DNA of 64,000 bases from Bacteriovoracaceae bacterium UBA6153 (GCA_002428265.1 DIUR01000033.1:516456-580455); one strand, 5' to 3'. Counted from the stretch's first letter, positions 1-9,048 are shown. Notes: generated by a model from the letters alone, not told the origin. Translations and numbers: made by a program.

Positions 1-2
1 TT

Positions 3-866
3 ACAGGCTTTGTTGATGGACTGAAGAATTTTATGAAAGCGCAGGATAAGATAAAAGTTACTAAAGCTAACAAAGCGGCAAAAGACTCTTTCAATAAATT
101 AATCGCTGAGAGCTTTTCTGCAAAAGACTTAAATGAGCTTGAAGGAACTTATAAGCGAGTGGCCTTGAAACAAATCGATGATTGTAAGCAGGCAAACATG
201 CTTGAGTATTTTAAAGATAAAACTCAATTTTTAGAAATGGCAAAAAAAGACAGTGTTCTTTGTAATTATACTGAACTTCTCACAAGAGCTTCTGATCTTG
301 CCAATGTCATTCCTGAGAAAACGTTTAATAACATCTCAGGCTTCGTTGATTTCCTGACGGCCAAAGCAGGGCTTAATTACGATGATGCTATTATGTCAAT
401 TATGGCCCAGGACTGTACTCCCGATAAACGTTTATCTATTCCAGAAACCGTCAAATGCGAGAGTGAGAGAATAATATTTTCATCAGATGATGTGACTCCT
501 ACTCTAGCGTCTAATGTTCAAAGAACAATTAAGGCCAACAGAGAGAGAATGATCAATAACATTCAAAATAACCGTGCTATCGGGTTAGATATTTGTACTA
601 AATTTTGGAATGATCCCTCATATGATCTTCACGGAGAAGATTCGAGCACAAAATATAACTCTTGCAGCGCGACTGGAAAGCACGGCTTTCATGCCATCAC
701 TATGGTGGGCTATAGATGTAAAGACAACAAGATTCAGTATCTGGCACAAAACTCATGGGGACCTAACTGGAAAGCTGATCCTTATGAAATTGAAAATGGA
801 AAAATCTGGTTAGACGAAGACAAACTTTTTAAAAATCTAGACCGCATCAATTACATCACACCATAA
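3..866 (+). CDS. Papain-like (C1A-type) cysteine peptidase, 5' truncated by window edge
   Basis: The reading frame is open to the left edge, so the N-terminus and the catalytic Cys lie outside the window; the ATG at 33 is probably internal. The visible C-terminal part carries the two other papain-family hallmarks: a catalytic-His block (HAITMVGY) and the Asn block (QNSWGPNW) followed by a short beta-rich end. A peptidase of this type would be secreted or periplasmic, but no signal peptide is visible here. The spacing between His and Asn (about 25 residues) fits papain folds. The substrate cannot be told. A second, unrelated-looking cysteine-peptidase-like gene lies at 13112-14017. Family call good; activity inferred. 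Confidence 0.7.
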   Translation, partial: TGFVDGLKNFMKAQDKIKVTKANKAAKDSFNKLIAESFSAKDLNELEGTYKRVALKQIDDCKQANMLEYFKDKTQFLEMAKKDSVLCNYTELLTRASDLANVIPEKTFNNISGFVDFLTAKAGLNYDDAIMSIMAQDCTPDKRLSIPETVKCESERIIFSSDDVTPTLASNVQRTIKANRERMINNIQNNRAIGLDICTKFWNDPSYDLHGEDSSTKYNSCSATGKHGFHAITMVGYRCKDNKIQYLAQNSWGPNWKADPYEIENGKIWLDEDKLFKNLDRINYITP

Positions 867-874
867 AATGTCTG

Positions 875-897
875 CAGAGGCCTAGGCAAGGCCTCTG
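875..897 (+). terminator. Hairpin after the cysteine peptidase gene, possible terminator
   Basis: Arms CAGAGGCC and GGCCTCTG form a perfect 8-bp GC-rich stem with a 7-nt loop, 9 nt after the stop codon. The following bases (TTAATACC) are not a strong U-run, so termination is plausible but not certain. Confidence 0.4.
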
Positions 898-1120
898 TTA
901 ATACCCTCGCGAAAAGGTTACCCAAACCCAAAAAGATATTTGAAAAATCGGATATTCGATCGAAAAGGTACAGTTCGTAGTACATACAATTAAAAATTAG
1001 ATAACAACAATCTGGTAAATTTCGTTAATAAATCAATGTATTATCCAAAAGATGAGTTAAGTCATGTTTTTTTGAGTGTTTAATGTTAATTTAATAAATG
1101 AGACAAACCAGGATAGTTAG

Positions 1121-1831
1121 ATGAAAAAAGGTTCTACAAGTAGCTGCGAATCATGTCCCTCTAAGAAAGATGGAATCTTCTGCAATTTAGATTTTGCAGA
1201 AATTATGGATATCAGCACTCACAAAATTACCAACAAGTATAAAAAGGGACAAACGCTTTTTGTTCAAGGCACACATCCGTTTGGGCTTTACTGTATCTCG
1301 GCCGGAAATATTAAATTAACCAAAACTGGTATTGATGGAAAAGAGACAATCGTTCGCATTGTAAATGCCGGGGATATTCTTGGACATAGAAGCCTCTTCA
1401 CAAATGAAGACTTTGGAAAAACCGCAACAGCGATGGAAGACACTGAAGTGTGTTTTATCGACAAAAAATACATTCTGTCTCTGATGGAAAAAAATCCTTC
1501 TGTCGCATTGAACATTATCAATAAGCTTTCCCGCGATATGGGGAATGCCGAAAATAAATTAACTTCACTTCACCAAAAAAATGTCCGTGAACGTCTTGCC
1601 GAACTTCTGTTATCTCTTAAGGCCACTCATGGAGTGAGAGAAAACGATCGCTGGAGAGTTGACCTAAAACTTACTCGCGAAGAAATGGCGACAATGATTG
1701 GAACTGCCAATGAAACTCTGATTAGATTCATGACTGAATTTAAAGAGGCCGGTATTATTGAACAAGAAGGAAAAGTTATCTTCATTAAAGATGAAGCAGA
1801 ACTTCTGAATTGGGCAAACATCCACTACTAA
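1121..1831 (+). CDS. FNR-type Crp/Fnr family transcriptional regulator
   Basis: An oxygen-responsive transcription factor candidate of 236 residues. An N-terminal cysteine cluster (Cys9, Cys12, Cys21) plus a later Cys in EDTEVCFID matches the four-cysteine pattern that holds the [4Fe-4S] cluster in FNR. A cyclic-nucleotide-binding-like beta roll occupies roughly residues 35-150, and a C-terminal winged HTH (LTREEMATMIGTANETLIR) has the E-x3-R recognition pattern typical of FNR binding to TTGAT-N4-ATCAA. It directly precedes the cbb3 oxidase assembly genes, the classical FNR/Fnr targets, so it very likely controls them. No convincing FNR box was seen in its own upstream region, which has a TTCGATCGAA palindrome at 955-964. 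Confidence 0.88.
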   Translation: MKKGSTSSCESCPSKKDGIFCNLDFAEIMDISTHKITNKYKKGQTLFVQGTHPFGLYCISAGNIKLTKTGIDGKETIVRIVNAGDILGHRSLFTNEDFGKTATAMEDTEVCFIDKKYILSLMEKNPSVALNIINKLSRDMGNAENKLTSLHQKNVRERLAELLLSLKATHGVRENDRWRVDLKLTREEMATMIGTANETLIRFMTEFKEAGIIEQEGKVIFIKDEAELLNWANIHY

Positions 1832-1844
1832 TTTTTTTCAAAAC

Positions 1845-1858
1845 CTGATATAGATTAT
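1845..1858 (+). promoter_or_regulatory. Weak FNR-box-like site upstream of the ccoI cluster
   Basis: CTGAT-ATAG-ATTAT resembles TTGAT-N4-ATCAA with a perfect TGAT left core and a degraded right half. It lies 35-48 nt before the next start codon and downstream of the FNR-like gene. Position and neighbours make it plausible; the match alone is weak. Confidence 0.3.
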
Positions 1859-1863
1859 ATTTT

Positions 1864-1891
1864 CGCCCATCCATTAAAGATAAGATGGGCG
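1864..1891 (+). promoter_or_regulatory. 8-bp leader hairpin abutting the start codon at 1893
   Basis: CGCCCATC and GATGGGCG form a perfect 8-bp stem around a 12-nt loop, ending one base before the ATG. No ordinary Shine-Dalgarno sequence is present; the only purine-rich bases before the ATG are in the 3' arm. The hairpin could restrict translation initiation or stop read-through from the FNR-like gene, although no U-run follows. Confidence 0.35.
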
Positions 1892-1892
1892 T

Positions 1893-2261
1893 ATGAAACA
1901 ACTAAGCCACATCGAATTGAGTAGTGAATTAATTAAAAAAATCACTTCTTATTTTCCTTCGAAAAAGTATAAAACTCAGTCTCACCTCTTCTATGAAGGA
2001 CAGGTTCCGATTTCTGGTTTTCTTATCTTAGACGGCTCGATTCAAATCACTCACAAAAGAAAATTAAAAAAAATGCTCAAGGCCGGATACCTTCTGGGAG
2101 TTTTTGAACTCCTTAATAAAAAACCAATTGAAATAAGCGCAGAGGTTTATCCTGATACTGAAGTTTGTTTTCTGGACAAGACGACTTTGCTTGAAGTTTT
2201 AAAGTCCCCAGACAATGAGCTTTTTCAGCTCTTCAAAATGTTTATAGAGAGGCGCTCATGA
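1893..2261 (+). CDS. Stand-alone cyclic-nucleotide-binding-like domain protein
   Basis: A 122-residue protein that is nothing but a Crp-type beta-roll domain (LFYEGQVPISGFLILDGS is the hairpin with the conserved Gly residues). It ends after the dimerisation helix, with no DNA-binding domain and no N-terminal Cys cluster. Its stop overlaps the ccoI start by ATGA (2258-2261), so the two are translationally coupled. The sequence TEVCFLDK near its end is shared almost exactly with the preceding FNR-like protein, hinting that it arose from a duplicated regulator that lost its HTH. It might heterodimerise with that regulator or bind a small ligand; function unknown. Confidence 0.7.
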   Translation: MKQLSHIELSSELIKKITSYFPSKKYKTQSHLFYEGQVPISGFLILDGSIQITHKRKLKKMLKAGYLLGVFELLNKKPIEISAEVYPDTEVCFLDKTTLLEVLKSPDNELFQLFKMFIERRS

Positions 2262-4609
2262 GCGCTTGTCTCCATTGCGACCAGGAAGTTGTTGAGTCTT
2301 ATTACGCTGACGAGGAACACCTCTGCGGACCTTTTTGTTGCAATGGATGCCTGACTGTCTACAACGTCATTAATCACAAAGGTCTTTCAGAATACTATCA
2401 AATCAAAAAAGATGTTTCATTCTTTAAAAAAAGAGCCCCTGTAGAGCTCAGCTCTGCCCAGTACTCTTTTATGGATGATCAAGACTTCATAGCTGAGTAC
2501 AGTTACAAAGGTCTCAACAATGAATCCACTATGGAGTTCTACCTAGAAGGGATCCATTGCCTGGCCTGTTTGTGGATCATTGAAAAACTTCCCGAATTTG
2601 TTCCCGGAGTAAAATCTTCAAAACTCAATATGGGCCAGTCGGTTGTTTCAATCGTCCTTGATGAAAATGGAAAATTTAGCAAGGCCGCTCACGAATTAAA
2701 TCAGCTTGGGTATAGACCTCATCCATTGAAAATAAATCAAAGTTCAAAAGAGCTAAAAACAAAAGAAGACCGCTCAATGCTTCTTCGCATAGGTATTGCT
2801 GCAGCTGCCTCAGGCAACATCATGATGTATGCTGTTTCACTCTATGCTGGTGCTGGCGAGGAGTACGCTAGTTTCTTTAATCTCTTAACTGTCCTCTTTG
2901 CAGTGCCTGTGCTGACTTATTGTGCGTGGCCATTTTATCGCACTTCATGGCAGGCCTTAAAAAATAGAACACTCTCAATTGATGTTCCCATTTCTATGGC
3001 ACTTATTATGGGTGCGGTCATGGGCCTTTATAATCTTTTTACTGGAGTGAACGAGAACTATTTTGATTCTCTAAGTGCCCTGGTCTTTTTACTTCTACTT
3101 TCAAGATATTTCTTGAAAACCATACAAGAGATGGGTTTAAGTACAACAGACCTGCACTTTTTCTATCAAGGTGAAAGTGTTCTTAGGGCCAACAATGAAG
3201 CTTTAAGTGAGTTTTCTGAAATTCATCCTAAGTTTATTAGGCCCCATGATATTTTAAAAATTAAACAATCGCATATAATTCCCGCTGATGGCGAAATCAT
3301 CAGCGGGAACTCTTATGTGAACAATTCATTATTGACTGGAGAATCTGAACCACAAAAGGTCTCTATTGGTAGCAGCGTTTTTTCAGGAACTTTAAATATC
3401 AGCTCTGATCTTGTAATGAAAGTTAACAAAATTAACAGTGACACTCGCCTGGGGTCAATATTAAGAAATATTGAAAACGGTTGGGGGCAAAAAGCAAAAA
3501 TTATTGATATTACAAATTTGATTTCAAAGTACTTTGTAGCGGCAGTTTTTATTTTATCAGGTCTTCTCTTTATCTATTCATATGAACCAGGTCACGTTAA
3601 AGAAGCACTTGAGAGAGCATTAACTCTTCTGATTGTTACTTGTCCATGCGCTCTTGCTATTGCGACACCTCTAACATTTATTAGAACTCTTTCTAAATCT
3701 GCCCAGAAAGGAATCATCATAAAAGACGACGCTGTCATCGAGACATTATCTAAAGCTGAAAATGTTTTCATTGATAAAACTGGAACAATTACTCAAAACG
3801 ATTTGCAAATTGTATCATTTTCCATTTTGCATGAACCTATTATTTCCTTTTACGATGTTATTCACAATCTGGAGAAAAACTCTCAGCATCCTGTGGCAAA
3901 AACGTTAAAGAAGTATATTCATCCGCTTCCCTACAAAGATCTTGAAGTCAGCGATTTTAAAGAAACTCCAGGTGTTGGAGTGAGCGGTATTATTGCTGAT
4001 CAACACTATGAGATCAAAAATAATTCTATTTATCAAAACTCTAAAATTATTATTCAGTTCATCGCTAGAGACAGTATTAGAAATGATGCAAAAGAATCTA
4101 TTGAAAAACTCAAAGCACACGGTCTGAAGTTAAAAATTCTCTCAGGTGACCTTAAAGAGCACGTGGAAAAAATTGCAAAGATGGTGGGACTCAATGCTGA
4201 TGAATTTGAAGCAGAAATGTCTCCTGAAGAAAAAAACAATGTGATTAAAAATTCAAAACATACTCTCATGATTGGAGATGGAGCAAACGATGCCATTGCC
4301 CTGGCCTCTGCTGATACAGGCATCGCCGTCTTTGGTGCCATGGATATTTCTCTGAGAGCTGCTGATGTTTACTTAAGCCTTCCAGGACTAAGTCCTGCAG
4401 TGGAGCTCATTACAATTTCAAAAGAGACTATGAAAGTGATCTATAGAAATTTAGTACTCTCACTTTTATACAACAGTATCTCAGTGCTTCTTGCTTTTAC
4501 AGGACACATCAGTCCATTAACTGCGGCCATAGTTATGCCACTAAGTTCGCTGACAGTACTCATATCAACTTTAATCGGAACAAAAAAATTGAGGATGATA
4601 TGGAAATAA
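2258..4609 (+). CDS. ccoI: CcoI/FixI copper-exporting P1B-type ATPase for cbb3 oxidase assembly
   Basis: A 783-residue heavy-metal P-type ATPase of the inner membrane that supplies copper for the CuB centre of cbb3 oxidase. From N to C: a Cys-rich domain typical of CcoI (CLHC, CGPFCCNGC), a heavy-metal-associated domain with IHCLACLW, transmembrane helices, the actuator motif LLTGESEP, the intramembrane CPC metal site (residues about 462-464), the phosphorylation motif DKTGTIT (Asp near residue 506) and the hinge GDGANDAIAL. Length is normal for the family. It is the first assembly gene of the cco block and overlaps ccoS by 10 nt. Confidence 0.95.
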   Translation: MSACLHCDQEVVESYYADEEHLCGPFCCNGCLTVYNVINHKGLSEYYQIKKDVSFFKKRAPVELSSAQYSFMDDQDFIAEYSYKGLNNESTMEFYLEGIHCLACLWIIEKLPEFVPGVKSSKLNMGQSVVSIVLDENGKFSKAAHELNQLGYRPHPLKINQSSKELKTKEDRSMLLRIGIAAAASGNIMMYAVSLYAGAGEEYASFFNLLTVLFAVPVLTYCAWPFYRTSWQALKNRTLSIDVPISMALIMGAVMGLYNLFTGVNENYFDSLSALVFLLLLSRYFLKTIQEMGLSTTDLHFFYQGESVLRANNEALSEFSEIHPKFIRPHDILKIKQSHIIPADGEIISGNSYVNNSLLTGESEPQKVSIGSSVFSGTLNISSDLVMKVNKINSDTRLGSILRNIENGWGQKAKIIDITNLISKYFVAAVFILSGLLFIYSYEPGHVKEALERALTLLIVTCPCALAIATPLTFIRTLSKSAQKGIIIKDDAVIETLSKAENVFIDKTGTITQNDLQIVSFSILHEPIISFYDVIHNLEKNSQHPVAKTLKKYIHPLPYKDLEVSDFKETPGVGVSGIIADQHYEIKNNSIYQNSKIIIQFIARDSIRNDAKESIEKLKAHGLKLKILSGDLKEHVEKIAKMVGLNADEFEAEMSPEEKNNVIKNSKHTLMIGDGANDAIALASADTGIAVFGAMDISLRAADVYLSLPGLSPAVELITISKETMKVIYRNLVLSLLYNSISVLLAFTGHISPLTAAIVMPLSSLTVLISTLIGTKKLRMIWK

Positions 4610-4773
4610 TGCCTTTTCTTATTCCAATTGCGCTTATCATTGCCGCTTTTTTCATCGGAGGATTTATCTGGATGACAAAAAAAGGGCAATACGACGATCT
4701 GGAAACACCAAGACATAGAATGCTTTTAGAAGAAGATATTAAAGTTACTCATACCAAAGAAGGAGAATTATGA
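4600..4773 (+). CDS. ccoS: CcoS/FixS cbb3 oxidase maturation protein
   Basis: A 57-residue protein. It has one N-terminal membrane helix (residues about 5-25) followed by the family signature KKGQYDDLETPRHRML, almost identical in style to CcoS/FixS, which is needed to load redox cofactors into the cbb3 oxidase catalytic subunit. The start overlaps ccoI by 10 nt and its TGA overlaps the ATG of ccoNO (ATGA at 4770-4773), showing tight coupling. The sequence AAGGAG just before that ATG is the ccoNO ribosome-binding site. Confidence 0.9.
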   Translation: MEIMPFLIPIALIIAAFFIGGFIWMTKKGQYDDLETPRHRMLLEEDIKVTHTKEGEL

Positions 4774-6920
4774 ATTCTGCAGTCACCCATCGAGGGGGAA
4801 AACTCGAGCGCTTCTCTTATGACGATCAGATCGTCAGGCTATTTATTATTGCCACAGTTATTTGGGGAGTGGTTGCCATGCTCCTGGGTGTTACCATCGC
4901 TTTTCAGTTAGCTGACTGGCATGTAAACTTTGGACTGAAATGGCTAACATTCGGGCGCCTTCGTCCACTACACACCAACGCTGCCATCTTTGCTTTTTGC
5001 GGTAACGCTATTTTTGCAGGAATTTATTACTCTCACCAAAGATTATTAAAAGCTCGCCTCTTTAATGACATGCTCTCTAAAATTCACTTTTGGGGTTGGC
5101 AGTTAATCATCGTTCTTGCGGCCGTCACTCTTCCATTTGGTATTACAACTGGTAAAGAGTACGCTGAACTTGAATGGCCGATTGATATTTTGATTACAGT
5201 TATCTGGGTTGTTTTCGCTGTTAACTTCTTTGGTACAATCATCAGAAGAAGAGAGCGTCACATTTACGTGGCCATCTGGTTTTATATTGCCACAATCATA
5301 ACTGTCGCAGTTCTTCACATCATCAACTCACTTGAAATTCCGGTTTCAATGACAAAGTCCTACTCTATTTATGCCGGCGTTCAAGATGCCCTGGTTCAAT
5401 GGTGGTATGGACATAATGCCGTTGCTTTTTTCCTGACAACACCCTTTTTAGGTTTGATGTATTACTTCGTTCCTAAAGCGGCCAATCGTCCGGTTTACTC
5501 ATACCGACTTTCAATCATCCACTTTTGGTCATTAGTTTTTATCTATATCTGGGCAGGGCCTCACCATCTTCTTTATACAACACTCCCAGAGTGGGTTCAG
5601 ACTTTAGGGATGGTTTTTTCACTCGCTCTATGGATGCCAAGTTGGGGTGGGATGATCAATGGTCTTTTAACCCTTAGAGGGGTTTGGGATAAGGTTCGCA
5701 CAGACCCTGTTTTAAAGTTTATGGCACTCGCATTAACTTTTTACGGGATGTCTACTTTTGAAGGCCCTCTGCTTTCAATTAAATCAGTGAGTGCGATTGC
5801 TCACTTTACTGACTGGATTCCAGGACACGTTCACTCTGGAACAATCGGGTGGAACTACCTACTTATCACTGCGATTCTTTATTATATGGTTCCAAGACTA
5901 TGGAACTCAAAAATTTACTCTCTTCGCCTTGCTAATATTCAGTTCTGGACGGCCACAATTGGTTTAGTTCTCTATATTGTTTCAATGTGGGTTGCCGGAA
6001 TCACTCAATCACTAATGTGGAGAGCGATGGATGCTTCTGGAAAACTTGTTTATCCAAACTTCATCGAGACAGTTATTAAAATTGTTCCTATGTACTGGGT
6101 AAGAGCAATCGGTGGAACACTTGTTTTAACCTCTCTTATCATCATGGTTTACAACTTATACAAAACGGCAAAAACAGGAAGTATCTCAAGCGAACCTGTG
6201 CTTGAAGCGTACGCTCTGGATGATTCATCAGTAGAGCATGGAGCATCTGCTCATAGAAAGCTTGAAGGATGGCCGATGATTTTTGCGGTTCTGTCACTTC
6301 TAGCGATTTTAGTTGGGTCAGCAATTGAAATTGTACCAGCAGTCCTTTCAAAAAGCTTTATCGTCAAGATGGATGTTGTAAAACCATACACTCCGCTGGA
6401 GTTAATCGGACGAGACATCTACATCCGTGAAGGCTGTTACTTATGTCACTCGCAAACAGTAAGACCTATGGCACACGAAGTTCTTCGTTATGGAAAAGCT
6501 TCAGAGGCCGCTGAGTTTGTTTACGATCACCCATTTCAATGGGGATCAAAGAGAACAGGTCCAGATTTAGCTCGTGTTGGACAAAAATATCCAAATATGT
6601 GGCACTACCGCCATATGTATGACCCACGTGAAGTAACTGCTGGATCGATCATGCCAAATTATAAATGGCTATTTACTGACAAAGCAGATTACCAAAGCAT
6701 CATGAAGAAAATGAATGTCATGAAAACGCTAGGTGTTCCTTATACTCAAGAGGAAATTGCGGGCAGTTTTGCAGCGGCAAAAGCTCAAGCTGAAATCATC
6801 AAAGATGATCTTGTGGCCGCTGGAGTTCCGGCAGCTATTCTTGATAAAGAAATTATTCCTCTCATTGCTTACCTTCAACGAATCGGTGTTGATTATGGAA
6901 AGTCGGAGGCTCAACAATGA
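4770..6920 (+). CDS. ccoNO: Fused cbb3 cytochrome c oxidase subunits I and II (CcoN-CcoO)
   Basis: A 716-residue fusion of the catalytic haem-copper subunit and the mono-haem c subunit. Residues 1-480 are CcoN with about twelve helices and the conserved histidines: HTNAAIF (low-spin haem), WWYGHNAVAFF and HHLLYTTLPEW (CuB), and PGHVHSGTIGW (haems). Residues about 500-716 are CcoO: a membrane anchor, GRDIYIREG, the haem c motif CYLCH near 555-559, SKRTGPDLARVG, and an axial Met in SIMPNY. In most bacteria these are two proteins; here the two reading frames are joined without a break. It reduces O2 at high affinity using electrons from cytochrome c or the bc1 complex. Confidence 0.95.
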   Translation: MNSAVTHRGGKLERFSYDDQIVRLFIIATVIWGVVAMLLGVTIAFQLADWHVNFGLKWLTFGRLRPLHTNAAIFAFCGNAIFAGIYYSHQRLLKARLFNDMLSKIHFWGWQLIIVLAAVTLPFGITTGKEYAELEWPIDILITVIWVVFAVNFFGTIIRRRERHIYVAIWFYIATIITVAVLHIINSLEIPVSMTKSYSIYAGVQDALVQWWYGHNAVAFFLTTPFLGLMYYFVPKAANRPVYSYRLSIIHFWSLVFIYIWAGPHHLLYTTLPEWVQTLGMVFSLALWMPSWGGMINGLLTLRGVWDKVRTDPVLKFMALALTFYGMSTFEGPLLSIKSVSAIAHFTDWIPGHVHSGTIGWNYLLITAILYYMVPRLWNSKIYSLRLANIQFWTATIGLVLYIVSMWVAGITQSLMWRAMDASGKLVYPNFIETVIKIVPMYWVRAIGGTLVLTSLIIMVYNLYKTAKTGSISSEPVLEAYALDDSSVEHGASAHRKLEGWPMIFAVLSLLAILVGSAIEIVPAVLSKSFIVKMDVVKPYTPLELIGRDIYIREGCYLCHSQTVRPMAHEVLRYGKASEAAEFVYDHPFQWGSKRTGPDLARVGQKYPNMWHYRHMYDPREVTAGSIMPNYKWLFTDKADYQSIMKKMNVMKTLGVPYTQEEIAGSFAAAKAQAEIIKDDLVAAGVPAAILDKEIIPLIAYLQRIGVDYGKSEAQQ

Positions 6921-7096
6921 AACAAGCAGCTTTAAGCCATTTTAATTTACCGTGGTTACCCATCACTGGACTCATCATCTTTGTAGTGTGTTTTACCCTC
7001 TACACTTACTGGACTTATAAAAAAGAAAACAAGGGTGTTTACGAAGAAGCATCAATGTTACCGCTTGAGGAGGCGCCCCGTGAAAGAAGAAACTAA
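6917..7096 (+). CDS. ccoQ: CcoQ/FixQ-like small cbb3 oxidase subunit
   Basis: A 59-residue protein. It has a single membrane helix (residues about 15-34, rich in Ile, Leu, Val and Phe) followed by YWTYKKENKG, the layout and ending typical of CcoQ/FixQ. It overlaps the ccoNO stop (ATGA at 6917-6920) and its own 3' end overlaps the GTG start of ccoP by 17 nt. The identification rests on size, topology and position between ccoNO and ccoP, because this subunit is poorly conserved. Confidence 0.82.
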   Translation: MKQAALSHFNLPWLPITGLIIFVVCFTLYTYWTYKKENKGVYEEASMLPLEEAPRERRN

Positions 7097-7667
7097 GCTT
7101 CATGTACAAGAAGATGAAAAGCATTTATTGCTTGATCATAACTACGACGGAATCCAGGAACTCAATCACCCACTACCTTCGTGGTGGGCGTTTCTTTTTT
7201 ATGCTTTCATTGGCTACGCAGTTATCCACTTCGTTTATTTTCAATTCTTAGGAGGCCCAAGCCTTCGTGATGAATTTAAAAAAGAATACGCAGTGGTCGT
7301 TGCCGCCCAAGAAGAATTTAAGAAACAAGAAGGAGAATTTAATCCTGAAACTTATGCAAAATTCAACACTCCAGAGCACATAAAAAAAGGTGAAGAAGTT
7401 TATGTTACTAACTGCGTGGCCTGCCACCTGGAAAAAGGTCGTGGAGACATCGGCCCGAACTTAACAGATGAATACTGGCTATGGGCGAAAGGAACTCCTG
7501 AAACAGTTTATCCAATAGTCTTTAATGGCGTCGTTGATAACGGCATGCCAAACTGGTCTGAGGTTTTAAGTAAGGAAGAAATTTATCAAGTTGTGGCCTA
7601 CGTGCAGACTCTGCACCTGACTCATCAACCGCAAGGCAAGGCACCTCAAGGAAATAAAGTTGAGTAA
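7080..7667 (+). CDS. ccoP: CcoP/FixP cbb3 oxidase subunit III with a single haem c
   Basis: The GTG at 7080 is chosen over an upstream in-frame ATG at 7035 because GAGGAGG lies 6-7 nt before it. The product is 195 residues: a cytoplasmic N-terminus with the CcoP motif YDGIQELNHPLPSWW, one membrane helix, a linker, and a C-terminal cytochrome c domain with one CVACH site (residues about 112-116) and an axial Met in GMPNW. Ordinary proteobacterial CcoP has two CXXCH haem sites and is near 300 residues; this version has lost, or never had, the first. It passes electrons to CcoO. Confidence 0.9.
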   Translation: MKEETKLHVQEDEKHLLLDHNYDGIQELNHPLPSWWAFLFYAFIGYAVIHFVYFQFLGGPSLRDEFKKEYAVVVAAQEEFKKQEGEFNPETYAKFNTPEHIKKGEEVYVTNCVACHLEKGRGDIGPNLTDEYWLWAKGTPETVYPIVFNGVVDNGMPNWSEVLSKEEIYQVVAYVQTLHLTHQPQGKAPQGNKVE

Positions 7668-9048
7668 AAATAGATTTGATCTAGATGAAGAGAGACTGGC
7701 AACGACCGATGAGCATGGCCATCGCGTGTACCTGCACCCTGAAGATGTTCAGGGCCCATGGAAAAACAGAAGACAAATTGTTTACTGGTTTTTGATTGGG
7801 CTCTATCTCATTCTTCCCTGGATTTATATTAAAGGAAAGCCTGCACTTTTAGTTGATATCTTCAACAGAGAGTTTACTTTTATAGGGTTCACATTTTATG
7901 GTGTGGATCCTATTTTATTTTTTCTCATTGCAATTTCCTCACTCTTTTTTATCGCTTTTATGACCAGTCTTTTTGGAAGAGTTTGGTGTGGCTGGGGCTG
8001 CCCTCAGACAGTTTTCATTCAGGCACTCTTTATGAAAATAGAAACTTTTTTTGAAGGATCTCCCCGAGAAAGAAGGGCCCTGGAACTGGCCCCAATGAGC
8101 TTTAGCAAGTTCACTAAAAAAGCACTAAAATGGATTGTCTTTACAATCATCTCGCTTCATATCGCCCATACATTTATTGGATACTTCGTAGGCCCTCGTG
8201 AACTTTTTTACATGACGATGCAAAATCCTATCAATCACGTAGGAATGTTTATTGCTACTATGATTATTTCAGCAATCTTCCTGCTCGACTTTGGATGGTT
8301 CCGCGAGCAATTTTGCATCATCGCCTGTCCTTATGGAAGAATGCAATCTGTGATGATGGATGAAAACTCTTTAGTCATTGCCTACGATGTGGCACGTGGT
8401 GAACCAAGAAGAGGCACGGCAGGAGTCACTAAAGAAGGGGAAGGCGACTGTATCAACTGCTACAATTGCGTAAAGGTCTGTCCTACCGGTATTGATATCA
8501 GACGAGGCACACAGCTTGAATGTATCGCATGCACTAATTGTATTGATGCATGTGATGAAATCATGATCAAAATAAAAAAGCCAAAAGGTCTAATTCGTTA
8601 TGCTTCAGAGACAGAAGTTCAAGGACAAAAAAGAAAAATCATTACTCCCCGTTCTATTGTCTATTTAGTCATTGTTTTATTTTTCATTTCTTCAATCGCC
8701 GTTTTTTTAAATAAAAGCTCAAATCTGCAACTGATACTCATGAGAGGAAAAGAGACTTATGTACAGCGCGGAGACGAAATCACAAACAGATTTGAATTAA
8801 AAATTAATCATCAGGGAAATAGAAATTACAAGCTCGTGCTGGAGTCCAGTGATAAAGAAGTTGACGTCATCACTCCCGTCTCTCCTATCGTTATTAATAC
8901 ACACGAAAAAAGATCTATTCTTTTTTTTAGATTTAAGACTTCTGCACTTAAGTCTGGAACGAAAAAAATTACTATTCAGTTTTTTGATCAGCTAACTAAA
9001 ACGTATGTAGCAAACAAGGAGGTCGTGCTTGTCGGACCTGTTCTTTAA
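7660..9048 (+). CDS. ccoG: CcoG/FixG/RdxA iron-sulfur cluster membrane protein
   Basis: A 462-residue membrane protein that in other bacteria reduces Cu(II) so copper can be delivered to cbb3 oxidase. It starts with TTG, overlaps the ccoP stop and has AAGGA about 8 nt upstream. It shows N-terminal helices with GRVWCGWGCPQT, two ferredoxin-type clusters (CINCYNCVKVCPTG and CIACTNCIDACD, residues about 264-305), a further helix, and a C-terminal Ig-like FixG domain. Length and order are normal. It overlaps the next gene by 20 nt. Confidence 0.93.
   Translation: MSKNRFDLDEERLATTDEHGHRVYLHPEDVQGPWKNRRQIVYWFLIGLYLILPWIYIKGKPALLVDIFNREFTFIGFTFYGVDPILFFLIAISSLFFIAFMTSLFGRVWCGWGCPQTVFIQALFMKIETFFEGSPRERRALELAPMSFSKFTKKALKWIVFTIISLHIAHTFIGYFVGPRELFYMTMQNPINHVGMFIATMIISAIFLLDFGWFREQFCIIACPYGRMQSVMMDENSLVIAYDVARGEPRRGTAGVTKEGEGDCINCYNCVKVCPTGIDIRRGTQLECIACTNCIDACDEIMIKIKKPKGLIRYASETEVQGQKRKIITPRSIVYLVIVLFFISSIAVFLNKSSNLQLILMRGKETYVQRGDEITNRFELKINHQGNRNYKLVLESSDKEVDVITPVSPIVINTHEKRSILFFRFKTSALKSGTKKITIQFFDQLTKTYVANKEVVLVGPVL

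Noticed and set aside
1000..1120. FNR box upstream of the FNR-like gene
   Set aside because: TTGAG...TAATG-like pieces are too far from TTGAT-N4-ATCAA.
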